From Bacteroidota bacterium (GTDB lineage Bacteria > Bacteroidota > Kryptoniia > Kryptoniales > JAKASW01), in contig JAJYOS010000456.1 of the NCBI GenBank assembly GCA_021796055.1, positions 1-5,820 of the forward strand: 5,820 nt of DNA, given 5' to 3'. Both the position numbers and the translations under genes were made by a program. The notes beneath the pieces were generated by a model. That model was not told where the DNA came from, did no database searches, and saw only the letters and a program-made list of their open reading frames with translations. The first letter of the stretch is position 1. The number at the start of each line of letters is the position of its first letter. Below are positions 1-5,820 of the stretch, piece by piece.

Positions 1-60
1 CCTTCCATCGGGGCAAGAATAAAGGCCGCTCTGCCCGACGGGCTCGGGGAGGCAGCATGA
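1..60 (+). CDS. 3' end of an unidentified upstream gene (partial)
   Basis: An open frame enters from the left edge and stops at TGA 58-60. Only 19 codons are visible; they read PSIGARIKAALPDGLGEAA. The stop overlaps the start of the next gene as ATGA (57-60), a typical arrangement for translationally coupled genes in one operon. This junction is the main reason to treat the fragment as real coding sequence. The residues are too few and too generic to assign a family, and I do not recognise the product. Confidence 0.55.
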   Translation, partial: PSIGARIKAALPDGLGEAA

Positions 61-803
61 CAAGATTCATCCTCGGCGCAGCGGCGGCGGCAATTATGAC
101 GATTATTCTGGCGGCGCTGTACATGGTTACGTTCCCCTTCGACAGCCGAAACAGGGTGTTTTCTTTCGTTGCTTATTACTGGTCCAGGGCCGTCTTCACG
201 GCGACCGGAATAAAGGTCAGGACGGTCGGCCGGGAAAAAATCGACCTGTCGAGGGCGTACGTATATGTTTCGAACCATGCAAGCCTCTTCGACATAATTG
301 CAGTTGTGGTTGGAATCAGCAGGGACATAAGGTTCGTGTCGAAGAAGGAAGTCAAGAGGATACCGATTTTTGGGCTGGCCGTCTCGAGGGCGAATATTAT
401 GGTTGACAGGAGAAGCGGACTCGACGGCGCGCGAAGCCTGAAAGAGGCGGCGCGGAGGATATCACTCGGCGAAAGCTTTATCCTGTTTGCCGAAGGGACG
501 AGGACAAAAGACGGCAGACTCCTTCCGTTCAAGCGCGGCGCTTTCTCACTTGCAATCGCGACGGGCGCTCCCGTCGTCCCGCTGACAATTGTGGGGAGTT
601 ACGATATCATGCCAAAAGGAAGGCTCAGTGTTCATGGGGGAACTATCACCTTAATCGTGGATTCACCAATTGACGTTTCGGAATACCAGGGGAGGCAGGG
701 AGCGTTCGCTCTGATGAGGCGGGTACGAGATATTATCGAGAAGAATTATACGACGGTAAAAACTGTCGGCATCCGGCCGTCGCCGATCAATGCCGGCTGC
801 TGA
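57..803 (+). CDS. plsC: 1-acyl-sn-glycerol-3-phosphate acyltransferase (PlsC/LPLAT family)
   Basis: This is a 248-residue membrane-associated acyltransferase. By family it transfers an acyl group to the sn-2 position of lysophosphatidate to make phosphatidate, the precursor of all glycerophospholipids, at the cytoplasmic face of the inner membrane. The first ~28 residues are a hydrophobic anchor rich in Ala and Ile. The catalytic HX4D motif is NHASLFD, with H74 and D79. The acceptor-phosphate binding motif FAEGTR is at 144-149, and VVPL lies near 173-176. Length and motif order match PlsC. The ATG at 57 has GGAGG at 48-52 and overlaps the upstream stop, so the start is well supported. Other LPLAT members, such as lyso-ornithine lipid or lysophospholipid acyltransferases, share these motifs, so acceptor specificity is inferred. 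It sits 20 nt before gatC, with no terminator visible between them. Confidence 0.9.
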   Translation: MTRFILGAAAAAIMTIILAALYMVTFPFDSRNRVFSFVAYYWSRAVFTATGIKVRTVGREKIDLSRAYVYVSNHASLFDIIAVVVGISRDIRFVSKKEVKRIPIFGLAVSRANIMVDRRSGLDGARSLKEAARRISLGESFILFAEGTRTKDGRLLPFKRGAFSLAIATGAPVVPLTIVGSYDIMPKGRLSVHGGTITLIVDSPIDVSEYQGRQGAFALMRRVRDIIEKNYTTVKTVGIRPSPINAGC

Positions 804-810
804 ACGCCGT

Positions 811-817
811 AAAGGAG
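811..817 (+). promoter_or_regulatory. Ribosome binding site of gatC
   Basis: AAAGGAG lies 6 nt before the ATG at 824. It is the strongest Shine-Dalgarno match in the left block and fixes the gatC start. A longer overlapping frame in this area has no comparable site. Confidence 0.8.
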
Positions 818-823
818 ATGTAA

Positions 824-1114
824 ATGGCAGTAACCATAAAGGACGTGGAACATATCGCAAAGCTCGCGAAGCTGGACTTCAGCGAGGAAGAAAAATCGAA
901 ATTCACCGAGGAGTTCAACGAGATACTCGTCTTCATGGAAAAGCTGAACGAACTGGATACTTCGAAGGTGGAGCCGCTGTCTCACGTAATCGAGCTGCAG
1001 AATGTGTTCCGGGAGGACTCAGTGAGGTCTTCCCTTCCCACACAGGACGCGCTGAAGAACGCGCCAGCGAAGACCGAGCAGTTCTTCAAAGTCCCAAAGG
1101 TGATCGACAGATAG
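824..1114 (+). CDS. gatC: Asp-tRNA(Asn)/Glu-tRNA(Gln) amidotransferase subunit C
   Basis: At 96 residues this is the usual length for GatC, the small subunit that clamps GatA to GatB. The GatCAB complex converts mischarged Glu-tRNA(Gln) or Asp-tRNA(Asn) to Gln-tRNA(Gln) or Asn-tRNA(Asn) in the cytosol. Family hallmarks include the N-terminal helix with IAKLAKLDFSEEE (11-23), the central helix FNEILVFMEKLNELDT, the extended VEPLSHVIELQNVFRED segment, and the C-terminal end ALKNAPAKTEQFFKVPKVID. The start is set by a strong AAAGGAG at 6-nt spacing. gatA and gatB are not in this window, so the operon separates gatC from at least its immediate partners. The stop is TAG at 1112-1114, and the next gene begins 3 nt later in the same frame. 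The strong match along the whole length makes the call secure. Confidence 0.95.
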   Translation: MAVTIKDVEHIAKLAKLDFSEEEKSKFTEEFNEILVFMEKLNELDTSKVEPLSHVIELQNVFREDSVRSSLPTQDALKNAPAKTEQFFKVPKVIDR

Positions 1115-1117
1115 AAA

Positions 1118-1888
1118 TTGACTTCCAACAAACCTAAAATAGTGGCAATAATTCCGGCCCGTTACGCCTCGACGCGCTTTCCCGGAAAGCCGCTCGCTCT
1201 GATCGCGGGAAAACCGATGATACAGCATGTGTACGAGCGCGTCGCCCGCGCCGGAAAAATCGACGAAGTGTACGTCGCAACGGATGACAGCAGAATCGTC
1301 GAAGCGGTGGAAGAATTCGGCGGGAAGTCGATCATGACATCGTCAAAACTGAAGAGCGGAACGGATCGATGTGCAGCAGCGGCGAGAAAGGTCGGGGCGG
1401 AGATAGTTGTGAACGTGCAGGGTGACGAGCCGGTAATCTCCCCAAAAACGATCGATGCCGCCGTGTCTGTCCTCAAATCATCCCGCGCCAGCCTCATGTC
1501 GACGGCGGCGGTTCCGATTGATGATCCGGCTATCCTCTTTTCGGAAAACGCGGTAAAGGTTGTAATTGACAAAACAGGCAGAGCTCTTTACTTCACGAGA
1601 TCTACGATACCCTTCCTGCGGGGGGTGTCCAGTGATAATTATCTCGAAAGTTTCGGCTTCCTCAAACATCTCGGAATATACGTCTACAGGAACAGTTTCC
1701 TCCAGAAGCTCACGAAGATGAGAGAGACCCCACTGGAAAGAGCGGAGAAACTCGAGCAGCTAAGGGTTCTGGAAAACGGCTACTCCATTCAGGTGGCCGT
1801 GGTTGAAGGCGATACAATATCGGTTGATGTTCCGTCGGATATAGATGCGGTGGAGACATATCTGGCGAAGTTAAATCTAAAAAAGTAA
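1118..1888 (+). CDS. kdsB: 3-deoxy-manno-octulosonate cytidylyltransferase (CMP-Kdo synthetase)
   Basis: KdsB activates Kdo: CTP + Kdo gives CMP-Kdo + PPi, in the cytosol, for addition to lipid A in lipopolysaccharide synthesis. The product is 256 residues, near the usual ~250. The nucleotide-binding signature IPARYASTRFPGKPL begins at residue 12 (R15, K24 likely phosphate contacts). VYVATDD lies at 51-57, SGTDR at 80-84 and NVQGDEP at 99-105, with D103 a likely Mg ligand. LGIYVYR and EKLEQLRVLENG follow. VDVPSDID near 236-243 carries D237, the probable second metal ligand. The start is TTG at 1118: an in-frame TAG at 1112-1114 rules out anything further upstream, and GTG at 1142 would trim the first beta strand. 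No good Shine-Dalgarno is close by (AAAGG at 1096-1100 is distant), so expression probably depends on coupling to gatC. The gene pairs with pyrG, whose product supplies CTP. Confidence 0.95.
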   Translation: MTSNKPKIVAIIPARYASTRFPGKPLALIAGKPMIQHVYERVARAGKIDEVYVATDDSRIVEAVEEFGGKSIMTSSKLKSGTDRCAAAARKVGAEIVVNVQGDEPVISPKTIDAAVSVLKSSRASLMSTAAVPIDDPAILFSENAVKVVIDKTGRALYFTRSTIPFLRGVSSDNYLESFGFLKHLGIYVYRNSFLQKLTKMRETPLERAEKLEQLRVLENGYSIQVAVVEGDTISVDVPSDIDAVETYLAKLNLKK

Positions 1889-1892
1889 GGGA
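1887..1892 (+). promoter_or_regulatory. Ribosome binding site of pyrG (supports a TTG start)
   Basis: AAGGGA overlaps the last bases of the kdsB stop and lies 7 nt before the TTG at 1900. An in-frame TAG at 1894-1896 excludes any earlier start. No ATG, GTG or TTG follows before the conserved [11 protein letters not shown] loop, so this site decides in favour of the TTG. Confidence 0.65.
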
Positions 1893-1899
1893 ATAGGAA

Positions 1900-3516
1900 T
1901 TGGCGAAACATAACACAAAGTATATTTTTGTAACGGGCGGTGTCGTATCATCGCTCGGCAAGGGGATAGCGGCGGCATCGCTCGGTCTGCTTCTGAAAGC
2001 CCGCGGGCTGAACGTCGCGCTGCAGAAATTCGACCCGTATATAAACGTGGATGCGGGGACAATGAATCCGTTTCAACACGGCGAGGTCTATGTCACCGAC
2101 GACGGCGCGGAGACAGACCTGGACCTCGGTCATTACGAGCGTTTCCTGGACGTCACAACCACACGGTCGAGCAACACGACCACCGGGCAGGTTTACTATG
2201 AAGTGATATCCAAGGAAAGACGCGGCGATTACCTTGGGGCTTGCGTCCAGGTAGTTCCGCACGTCACGGATGAAATCAAGAGACGCTTTTCGGCGCCATA
2301 CGAGGGAAAAGATTACGATGTGGTGATTACCGAAATCGGCGGAACCGTAGGCGACATTGAAGGCCTGCCGTTCCTCGAGGCGATGAGACAGTTTATGCTC
2401 AAGATCGGCAAAAAGAACGCGATTAACATACACGTCACGCTTGTTCCGTACATAGAGGCCGCCGGTGAAATTAAGACAAAGCCGACGCAGCATAGCGTGA
2501 AAAATCTGCTTGAAATCGGAGTCCAACCCGAGATCCTGATTTGCCGCACGGCAAAACGGATCAGCCGTGAGATAAAGGAAAAGATCGCGATGTTCACGAA
2601 CATCGAACCTGACGCGGTTATTGAGGGACGCGATGTCGACACTATTTACGAGATGCCGCTTATCCTGCGAAAACAGAGACTGGATCAAATCGTACTCAAG
2701 AAATTGAATCTCCAGGCAAAAGAACCCGATTTATCGGATTGGGAAGAGATGGTCCAGCGGGTGAAGAATCCCAAGCATACACTCAAGATAGGAATATGCG
2801 GCAAGTACACCGAGCTTCTCGATGCTTACAAGAGCATTCGCGAGTCATTCATCCATGCCGGAGCGGAGAACGACGCCCGGATCGAGTTGAAGTGGATTTC
2901 GGCGGAGGAGGTCGAGAAGGACGGACCTGAGACCCATCTCGACAACATCGACGGTCTGCTGGTGCCGGGCGGCTTTGGAGAACGCGGCATTGAAGGAATG
3001 ATAGAAGCAATTCGTTATGCACGTGAAAAGAAACTCCCTTATTTCGGCATCTGCCTTGGGATGCAAACTGCAATAATAGAGTTTGCAAGGCATGTACTCG
3101 GATGGAAAGATGCTAACTCGTCCGAATTCAAGAAGACATCTCACAACGTGATCGACATTATGCCCGGCCAGAAAAACGTGAAAGAAAAGGGCGGTACCAT
3201 GCGCGTCGGCGCCTATATTTGCATGCTGCAAAAAGGCACTAAAGTGCACGAGGCCTACGCGACAGAAGTAATTAGCGAACGTCACCGCCACCGATTCGAG
3301 GTGAATAATAAATTCAGGAGGCGCCTGTCGGATGCGGGGATGAAGTTCAGCGGTCTTTCACCGGATGGCGAGCTTGTCGAAATGGCAGAGCTCCCCGATC
3401 ATCCCTGGTTTGTCGGGTGTCAGTTCCATCCTGAGCTGAAGTCGCGCGCGACCAAGGCACATCCTCTGTTCAGGGAGTTTGTGAAGGCGGCGCTGGAACA
3501 CAAGCTGCAGGACTAG
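1900..3516 (+). CDS. pyrG: CTP synthase (glutamine hydrolysing)
   Basis: PyrG makes CTP from UTP, ATP and glutamine, the last step of pyrimidine nucleotide synthesis. At 538 residues it is full length. The synthetase domain spans about 1-270: the P-loop [12 protein letters not shown] at 12-23 (K21), K43, and the DPYINVDAG and [16 protein letters not shown] segments with D75. E145 in [10 protein letters not shown] is a likely Mg/ATP site residue. After a linker, the class I glutamine amidotransferase domain spans about 295-535. It has the oxyanion loop GGFGERG from 357, the nucleophile C385 in FGICLGMQ, and H510 and E512 in QFHPEL completing the triad. All key residues are present, so it should be active with glutamine. 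The TTG start is forced by an upstream in-frame stop. The gene follows kdsB by 11 nt, consistent with co-transcription and with local CTP supply for CMP-Kdo synthesis. No leader-type pyrimidine attenuation is visible, because pyrG is internal to the operon. Confidence 0.98.
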   Translation: MAKHNTKYIFVTGGVVSSLGKGIAAASLGLLLKARGLNVALQKFDPYINVDAGTMNPFQHGEVYVTDDGAETDLDLGHYERFLDVTTTRSSNTTTGQVYYEVISKERRGDYLGACVQVVPHVTDEIKRRFSAPYEGKDYDVVITEIGGTVGDIEGLPFLEAMRQFMLKIGKKNAINIHVTLVPYIEAAGEIKTKPTQHSVKNLLEIGVQPEILICRTAKRISREIKEKIAMFTNIEPDAVIEGRDVDTIYEMPLILRKQRLDQIVLKKLNLQAKEPDLSDWEEMVQRVKNPKHTLKIGICGKYTELLDAYKSIRESFIHAGAENDARIELKWISAEEVEKDGPETHLDNIDGLLVPGGFGERGIEGMIEAIRYAREKKLPYFGICLGMQTAIIEFARHVLGWKDANSSEFKKTSHNVIDIMPGQKNVKEKGGTMRVGAYICMLQKGTKVHEAYATEVISERHRHRFEVNNKFRRRLSDAGMKFSGLSPDGELVEMAELPDHPWFVGCQFHPELKSRATKAHPLFREFVKAALEHKLQD

Positions 3517-3558
3517 CCGTTCAGGAGGTCCTCACTTTTCAAGGAAGCGGGCCAGGCT

Positions 3559-3609
3559 GACGAAGGCACAGAGCGATGGGCCTAAATGCGCTGCTTTGTG
3601 CCTTCTGTT
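3559..3609 (+). terminator. Long imperfect hairpin after pyrG, possible transcription terminator
   Basis: GAAGGCACAGAGC (3562-3574) pairs with GCTTTGTGCCTTC (3593-3605), giving 13 bp with one G-U, around an 18-nt loop. Skipping T3606 allows three more pairs (3559-3561 with 3607-3609). The structure begins about 40 nt after the pyrG stop, at the boundary between two gene blocks, so a transcript end is a reasonable reading. The run following it is pyrimidine-rich but lacks the uninterrupted T-tract of a classic intrinsic terminator. It might instead be an mRNA 3'-stabilising stem or the remnant of a dispersed intergenic repeat. Confidence 0.5.
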
Positions 3610-3640
3610 CTCCGTTCCTACCTTTCATCTTTCATGGGGG

Positions 3641-3669
3641 TTTACTAATTTTTTAAAAGTCACTAAAAG
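3641..3669 (+). promoter_or_regulatory. Weak candidate sigma-70-type promoter for tal-gcvT-comB
   Basis: TTTACT (3641-3646) matches the -35 consensus at four of six positions. After a 17-nt spacer, TAAAAG (3664-3669) matches the -10 consensus at four of six. Position is appropriate: downstream of the hairpin and about 75 nt before the tal start. Matches this weak occur by chance in AT-rich DNA, so this is only a candidate. Confidence 0.25.
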
Positions 3670-3733
3670 AGACGAAAGACGCAGTCCGCATCACCGGTTC
3701 TGGTCGTTTCTATCGCGTAAAAAGCATATGCCC

Positions 3734-3738
3734 AGGAG
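3734..3738 (+). promoter_or_regulatory. Ribosome binding site of tal
   Basis: AGGAG lies 9 nt before the ATG at 3748, with an A/T-rich spacer. It supports that ATG as the start, as does the family-typical MKFFIDTAN beginning. Confidence 0.8.
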
Positions 3739-3747
3739 AATATAAAA

Positions 3748-4401
3748 ATGAAGTTCTTCATCGATACCGCAAATCTTGACGAAATTAAAGAAGCTGCCGA
3801 GCTCGGCGTACTCGACGGGGTCACTACCAACCCGAGTCTGGTTGCAAAAGAGAAATATGACATTACCTTCAAAGAGCTAATCGCAGAAATATGCAGAACG
3901 GTGCCCGGCCCGGTCAGCGCCGAGGTCGTCTCCATCGACACGGATGGGATGCTGAGGGAAGCCCACGAGCTTGTGAAGATCGCCGACAATGTCGTCGTGA
4001 AGATTCCGCTGTTGAAGGATGGACTGAAGGCCGTAAGGAAATTGAAGTCAGAGGGGATCAAGACGAATGTCACGCTCTGTTTCTCGGCGACACAGGCCCT
4101 TCTTGCCGCAAAGGCGGGGGCTTCATATATCAGTCCGTTTGTCGGAAGGCTTGATGACATAAGCGAGGACGGGATGGAGCTCGTGGAACAGATTATTGCC
4201 ATTTACCATAATTACGGTTATGATACAGAGGTGCTCGTTGCGAGCGTCAGGCATCCGATGCACGTCGTCCAGGCGGCACTGATGGGAGCAGACATCGCAA
4301 CCATGCCTTTCAAGGTTATCGAGCAACTGGCCAAACATCCGCTGACCGATATGGGTCTCGAGAGATTCTTGGCAGATTGGAAGAAAGCCAACGTAAAATG
4401 A
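3748..4401 (+). CDS. tal: Transaldolase, short TalC/MipB-type
   Basis: At 217 residues this belongs to the small transaldolase / fructose-6-phosphate aldolase family, (beta/alpha)8 barrels that act in the cytosol. The Schiff-base lysine is K85 in VVVKIPL, the N-terminal signature [13 protein letters not shown] is typical, and TTNPS is at 26-30. Two residues separate the activities within the family. Position 59 is Glu (SAEVV) and 131 is Phe (SPFVGR), where E. coli FSA has Gln59 and Tyr131. The Glu/Phe pair is the transaldolase type, so the likely reaction is sedoheptulose-7-P + glyceraldehyde-3-P to fructose-6-P + erythrose-4-P in the non-oxidative pentose phosphate pathway. The start has AGGAG at good spacing. 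It is the first gene of the right-hand block, and its TGA overlaps the gcvT ATG. Substrate preference is inferred from residues and has not been tested. Confidence 0.94.
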   Translation: MKFFIDTANLDEIKEAAELGVLDGVTTNPSLVAKEKYDITFKELIAEICRTVPGPVSAEVVSIDTDGMLREAHELVKIADNVVVKIPLLKDGLKAVRKLKSEGIKTNVTLCFSATQALLAAKAGASYISPFVGRLDDISEDGMELVEQIIAIYHNYGYDTEVLVASVRHPMHVVQAALMGADIATMPFKVIEQLAKHPLTDMGLERFLADWKKANVK

Positions 4402-5483
4402 AGAAGACACCGTTCAATGAAATTCACCGTTCCCTCGGCGGCAAAATGGTTGAGTTTGCCGGATACGAAATGCCGGTGCAATATTCGGGTATCGTCAATG
4501 AGCACAGGACAGTCCGCAAGAGTGTAGGAGTTTTTGATGTATCGCACATGGGCGAGTTTTACGTCCGCGGCAAGGACGCCGAGGTTTTCCTGCAGAGAAA
4601 CACGATAAACGACGTAACCAAGCTGACGCCCGGAAAGGCGCAATATACGGCACTGGTGAACGAGAGCGGGCTTCTACTCGACGACCTCATAGTGTATAAA
4701 ATGGACGGCGAGTTCATGATCGTAGCCAACGCCTCGAATATCGAGAAGGACTTCAAGTCCTTTTCGTCGAGAATTTCAGGCAATGTGCAGATGGAAGATG
4801 CCAGCGACACGACGGCTTTATTGTCCGTCCAGGGGCCTTCATCCAGGGCAACGATGAAGAAGTTGACCGGCACCGACCTTGATACGATTCCCTATTATCA
4901 TTTCATCAGGGGGAAGGTGGCCGGAATCGATGCGATAATATCCAGGACCGGCTACACGGGCGAGTACGGATTCGAAGTCTTCTTCGATGCGAATGGCGGC
5001 AAGCCTGAGAAAATGTGGCATTCGATCTTCGATGCGGGGAAGGAATTCGGAATTCTGCCGATCGGCCTCGGCGCGAGAGATACTCTTCGACTCGAGATGG
5101 GATACTGTCTCTACGGGAATGATATCGATGAGACGACAAACCCGATCGAAGCGGGCCTGGGATGGATCACCAGGGTTGATAAGGGCGAATTTGTCGGACG
5201 AGATTCAATTTTGAAAGCAAAGCAATCCGTCACCCGTAAATTGGTCGGGTTCAAGATGGATGAAACTTCAATACCGCGCCACGGTTATGAGATCTATTCC
5301 CGGAACGGCAAGGCAGGCAACGTCACGAGCGGAACCTTTTCGCCGTCGCTCGAAGTTGGAATAGGCATGGGTTACGTTGAGACTCCATATGCGACGGAGA
5401 ACAGCGAAATAATCATCGACGTTAGGGGAAAGAAGGCTCGTGCTCACGTCGTGAAGCTTCCGTTTGTCGCAAAGAAAAACTGA
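4398..5483 (+). CDS. gcvT: Glycine cleavage system T protein (aminomethyltransferase)
   Basis: GcvT takes the aminomethyl group from lipoylated H protein and, with tetrahydrofolate, releases ammonia and 5,10-methylene-THF. I place the start at ATG 4398, giving 361 residues and the standard beginning [24 protein letters not shown] at 4377 would add seven residues and a 25-nt overlap, with no family support. Conserved features are PVQYSGI (26-32), FDVSHMGE (46-53), LLDDLIVYK with the catalytic-type D96, [10 protein letters not shown], and [10 protein letters not shown] (224-233, R227). The C-terminal barrel has [20 protein letters not shown]96 and the YSG segment argue for true GcvT rather than the YgfZ or dimethylglycine dehydrogenase relatives. 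ATG overlaps the tal stop (ATGA), so translation is coupled. gcvH and gcvP are not adjacent. Residue 23 is Tyr where many homologues have Trp, a mild substitution. Confidence 0.96.
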   Translation: MKKTPFNEIHRSLGGKMVEFAGYEMPVQYSGIVNEHRTVRKSVGVFDVSHMGEFYVRGKDAEVFLQRNTINDVTKLTPGKAQYTALVNESGLLLDDLIVYKMDGEFMIVANASNIEKDFKSFSSRISGNVQMEDASDTTALLSVQGPSSRATMKKLTGTDLDTIPYYHFIRGKVAGIDAIISRTGYTGEYGFEVFFDANGGKPEKMWHSIFDAGKEFGILPIGLGARDTLRLEMGYCLYGNDIDETTNPIEAGLGWITRVDKGEFVGRDSILKAKQSVTRKLVGFKMDETSIPRHGYEIYSRNGKAGNVTSGTFSPSLEVGIGMGYVETPYATENSEIIIDVRGKKARAHVVKLPFVAKKN

Positions 5484-5485
5484 GG
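5482..5485 (+). promoter_or_regulatory. Ribosome binding site of comB
   Basis: GAGG overlaps the gcvT stop codon and lies 6 nt before the ATG at 5492. Together with the 8-nt gap this supports the comB start and co-translation with gcvT. Confidence 0.65.
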
Positions 5486-5491
5486 TGGTGA

Positions 5492-5820
5492 ATGAAGATT
5501 GAAGTTTTCTTTTCACCCGCGGGTGTGGATGAGCTCAATATGCGCGGCAGGAACGTCGTGATTATAGATGTGCTGCGCGCATCTACGACAATTTGCACGG
5601 CGCTCCGCAACGGAGCCAGGGAAATCATCCCCGTGCCCGATATAGAAAACGCGACGAAGATTTCGGCTAATCTCAGCAGCGATTCGCGCCTGCTCGGCGG
5701 CGAGAGGCAGGGGAAGCGCATCGACGGATTCGATCTCGGAAATTCCCCTTTGGAGTATACGCCTGAGAGGGTCCATAACAAGACGATTATTTTCACCACG
5801 ACAAACGGCGCAGGCGCAAT
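5492..5820 (+). CDS. comB: Probable 2-phosphosulfolactate phosphatase (ComB family), 5' part
   Basis: The frame stays open from ATG 5492 to the right edge: 109 codons, cut by the window, with family members being about twice this long. It begins MKIEVFFSPAGVDEL. The ComB hallmarks are IIDVLRASTTICTAL (24-38), LLGGERQGKRIDGFDLGNSP (67-86) with LEYTP, and TIIFTTTNGAGA at the truncated end. The family removes phosphate from (R)-2-phospho-3-sulfolactate to give sulfolactate, a step of coenzyme M synthesis in methanogens. Many bacteria without coenzyme M carry it too, where sulfolactate or an untested substrate is assumed. No other sulfolactate gene (comA, comC, comDE) is visible. GAGG precedes the start at 6-nt spacing, directly after gcvT. 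Family assignment is strong; the substrate in this organism is not shown. Confidence 0.9.
   Translation, partial: MKIEVFFSPAGVDELNMRGRNVVIIDVLRASTTICTALRNGAREIIPVPDIENATKISANLSSDSRLLGGERQGKRIDGFDLGNSPLEYTPERVHNKTIIFTTTNGAGA

Larger units (their letters stand above)
3517..3747. other. Intergenic region between the pyrG and tal blocks
   Basis: This 231-nt stretch is the only gap of any size in the window. From left to right it holds AGGAGGT (3523-3529) with no start codon at a usable distance, the hairpin at 3559-3609, a pyrimidine-rich segment, T6 at 3649-3654, an A/G-rich purine segment (about 3660-3685), and the tal ribosome binding site. I see no tRNA, no small gene with a matched start and ribosome binding site, and no conserved riboswitch core. 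It most likely contains the end of the upstream transcript and the promoter of the tal-gcvT-comB operon. Confidence 0.7.

Noticed and set aside
790..1137. 115-residue plus-strand frame overlapping gatC
   Set aside because: It is a shifted reading of gatC, rich in Arg, Gly and Glu, with no family features. GatC in the other frame is unmistakable and has the ribosome binding site.
1142..1144. GTG as the kdsB start
   Set aside because: It would leave only three residues before the IPAR motif, shortening the first beta strand, and it has no ribosome binding site. The TTG at 1118 gives a more normal N-terminus.
1948..2688. Long (246-residue) open frame on the minus strand inside pyrG
   Set aside because: It lies wholly antisense to a clearly conserved CTP synthase, its translation matches no family I know, and its composition is what a GC-biased complementary frame produces.
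3663..4202. 179-residue minus-strand frame over tal and its upstream region
   Set aside because: The translation is a Ser-rich low-complexity product, typical of the complement of a Glu/Lys/Asp-rich coding strand. The tal gene on the plus strand has conserved active-site residues throughout.
4377..4397. Seven-codon N-terminal extension of gcvT from a TTG
   Set aside because: The ATG at 4398 gives the standard GcvT beginning and an ATGA overlap with tal. The TTG would add MEESQRK, which is not typical of the family, and lies deeper inside tal.
4300..4400. Possible glycine riboswitch upstream of gcvT
   Set aside because: There is no non-coding leader: gcvT starts within the tal stop, and the preceding bases are conserved tal coding sequence.
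1..5820. CRISPR array, tRNA/rRNA genes, insertion sequence, attachment site, toxin-antitoxin or defence genes
   Set aside because: No spaced direct repeats, cloverleaf-type sequence, transposase motifs or terminal inverted repeats were seen. The coding space is filled by identified housekeeping genes.

Overview
This 5.8 kb window is a tightly packed, single-strand (+) stretch of bacterial chromosome. It holds six complete or near-complete genes, the last one cut by the window edge, plus the tail of a seventh gene at the left edge. All are recognisable housekeeping or central-metabolism families. A CMP-Kdo synthetase (KdsB) points to a Gram-negative organism with a Kdo-containing outer-membrane lipopolysaccharide. 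Base composition is moderate, near 50% GC by eye, and codon use looks even across the genes. GatC shows that the organism uses the indirect amidotransferase route to Asn-tRNA and/or Gln-tRNA. A ComB-type phosphatase and a short TalC-type transaldolase occur in several phyla, so the taxon cannot be fixed from the sequence. An FCB-group bacterium (Ignavibacteria/Chlorobi-like) or a deltaproteobacterial-type lineage is possible, but that is inference.

Left block (1-3516): the end of an unidentified gene overlaps plsC (lysophosphatidate acyltransferase) by ATGA. After a 20-nt gap comes gatC, then after 3 nt kdsB, then after 11 nt pyrG (CTP synthase). These spacings suggest one transcript. PyrG makes CTP and KdsB consumes CTP to activate Kdo, so neighbouring genes are also neighbouring steps. 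PlsC adds the phospholipid side of envelope synthesis. Both kdsB and pyrG start with TTG. The gatC/kdsB junction is unusual: the two genes are in the same frame, separated only by TAG-AAA before the TTG.

Middle (3517-3747): this 231-nt gap is the only real intergenic region. It carries a long imperfect hairpin just after pyrG, which is a plausible transcript end although it lacks a clean T-tract. Weak promoter-like sequences follow, and then a good ribosome binding site for the next gene.

Right block (3748-5820): tal (transaldolase), gcvT (glycine cleavage T protein, overlapping tal by ATGA) and comB (2-phosphosulfolactate phosphatase family, 8 nt after gcvT, truncated by the window end) form a second compact operon. 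No gcvH, gcvP or glycine riboswitch is present next to gcvT.

I looked for an undescribed system, mobile element, CRISPR array or RNA gene and found none. The items worth a second look are small-scale: the same-frame gatC-TAG-kdsB junction, the intergenic hairpin, and the unusual tal-gcvT-comB grouping.
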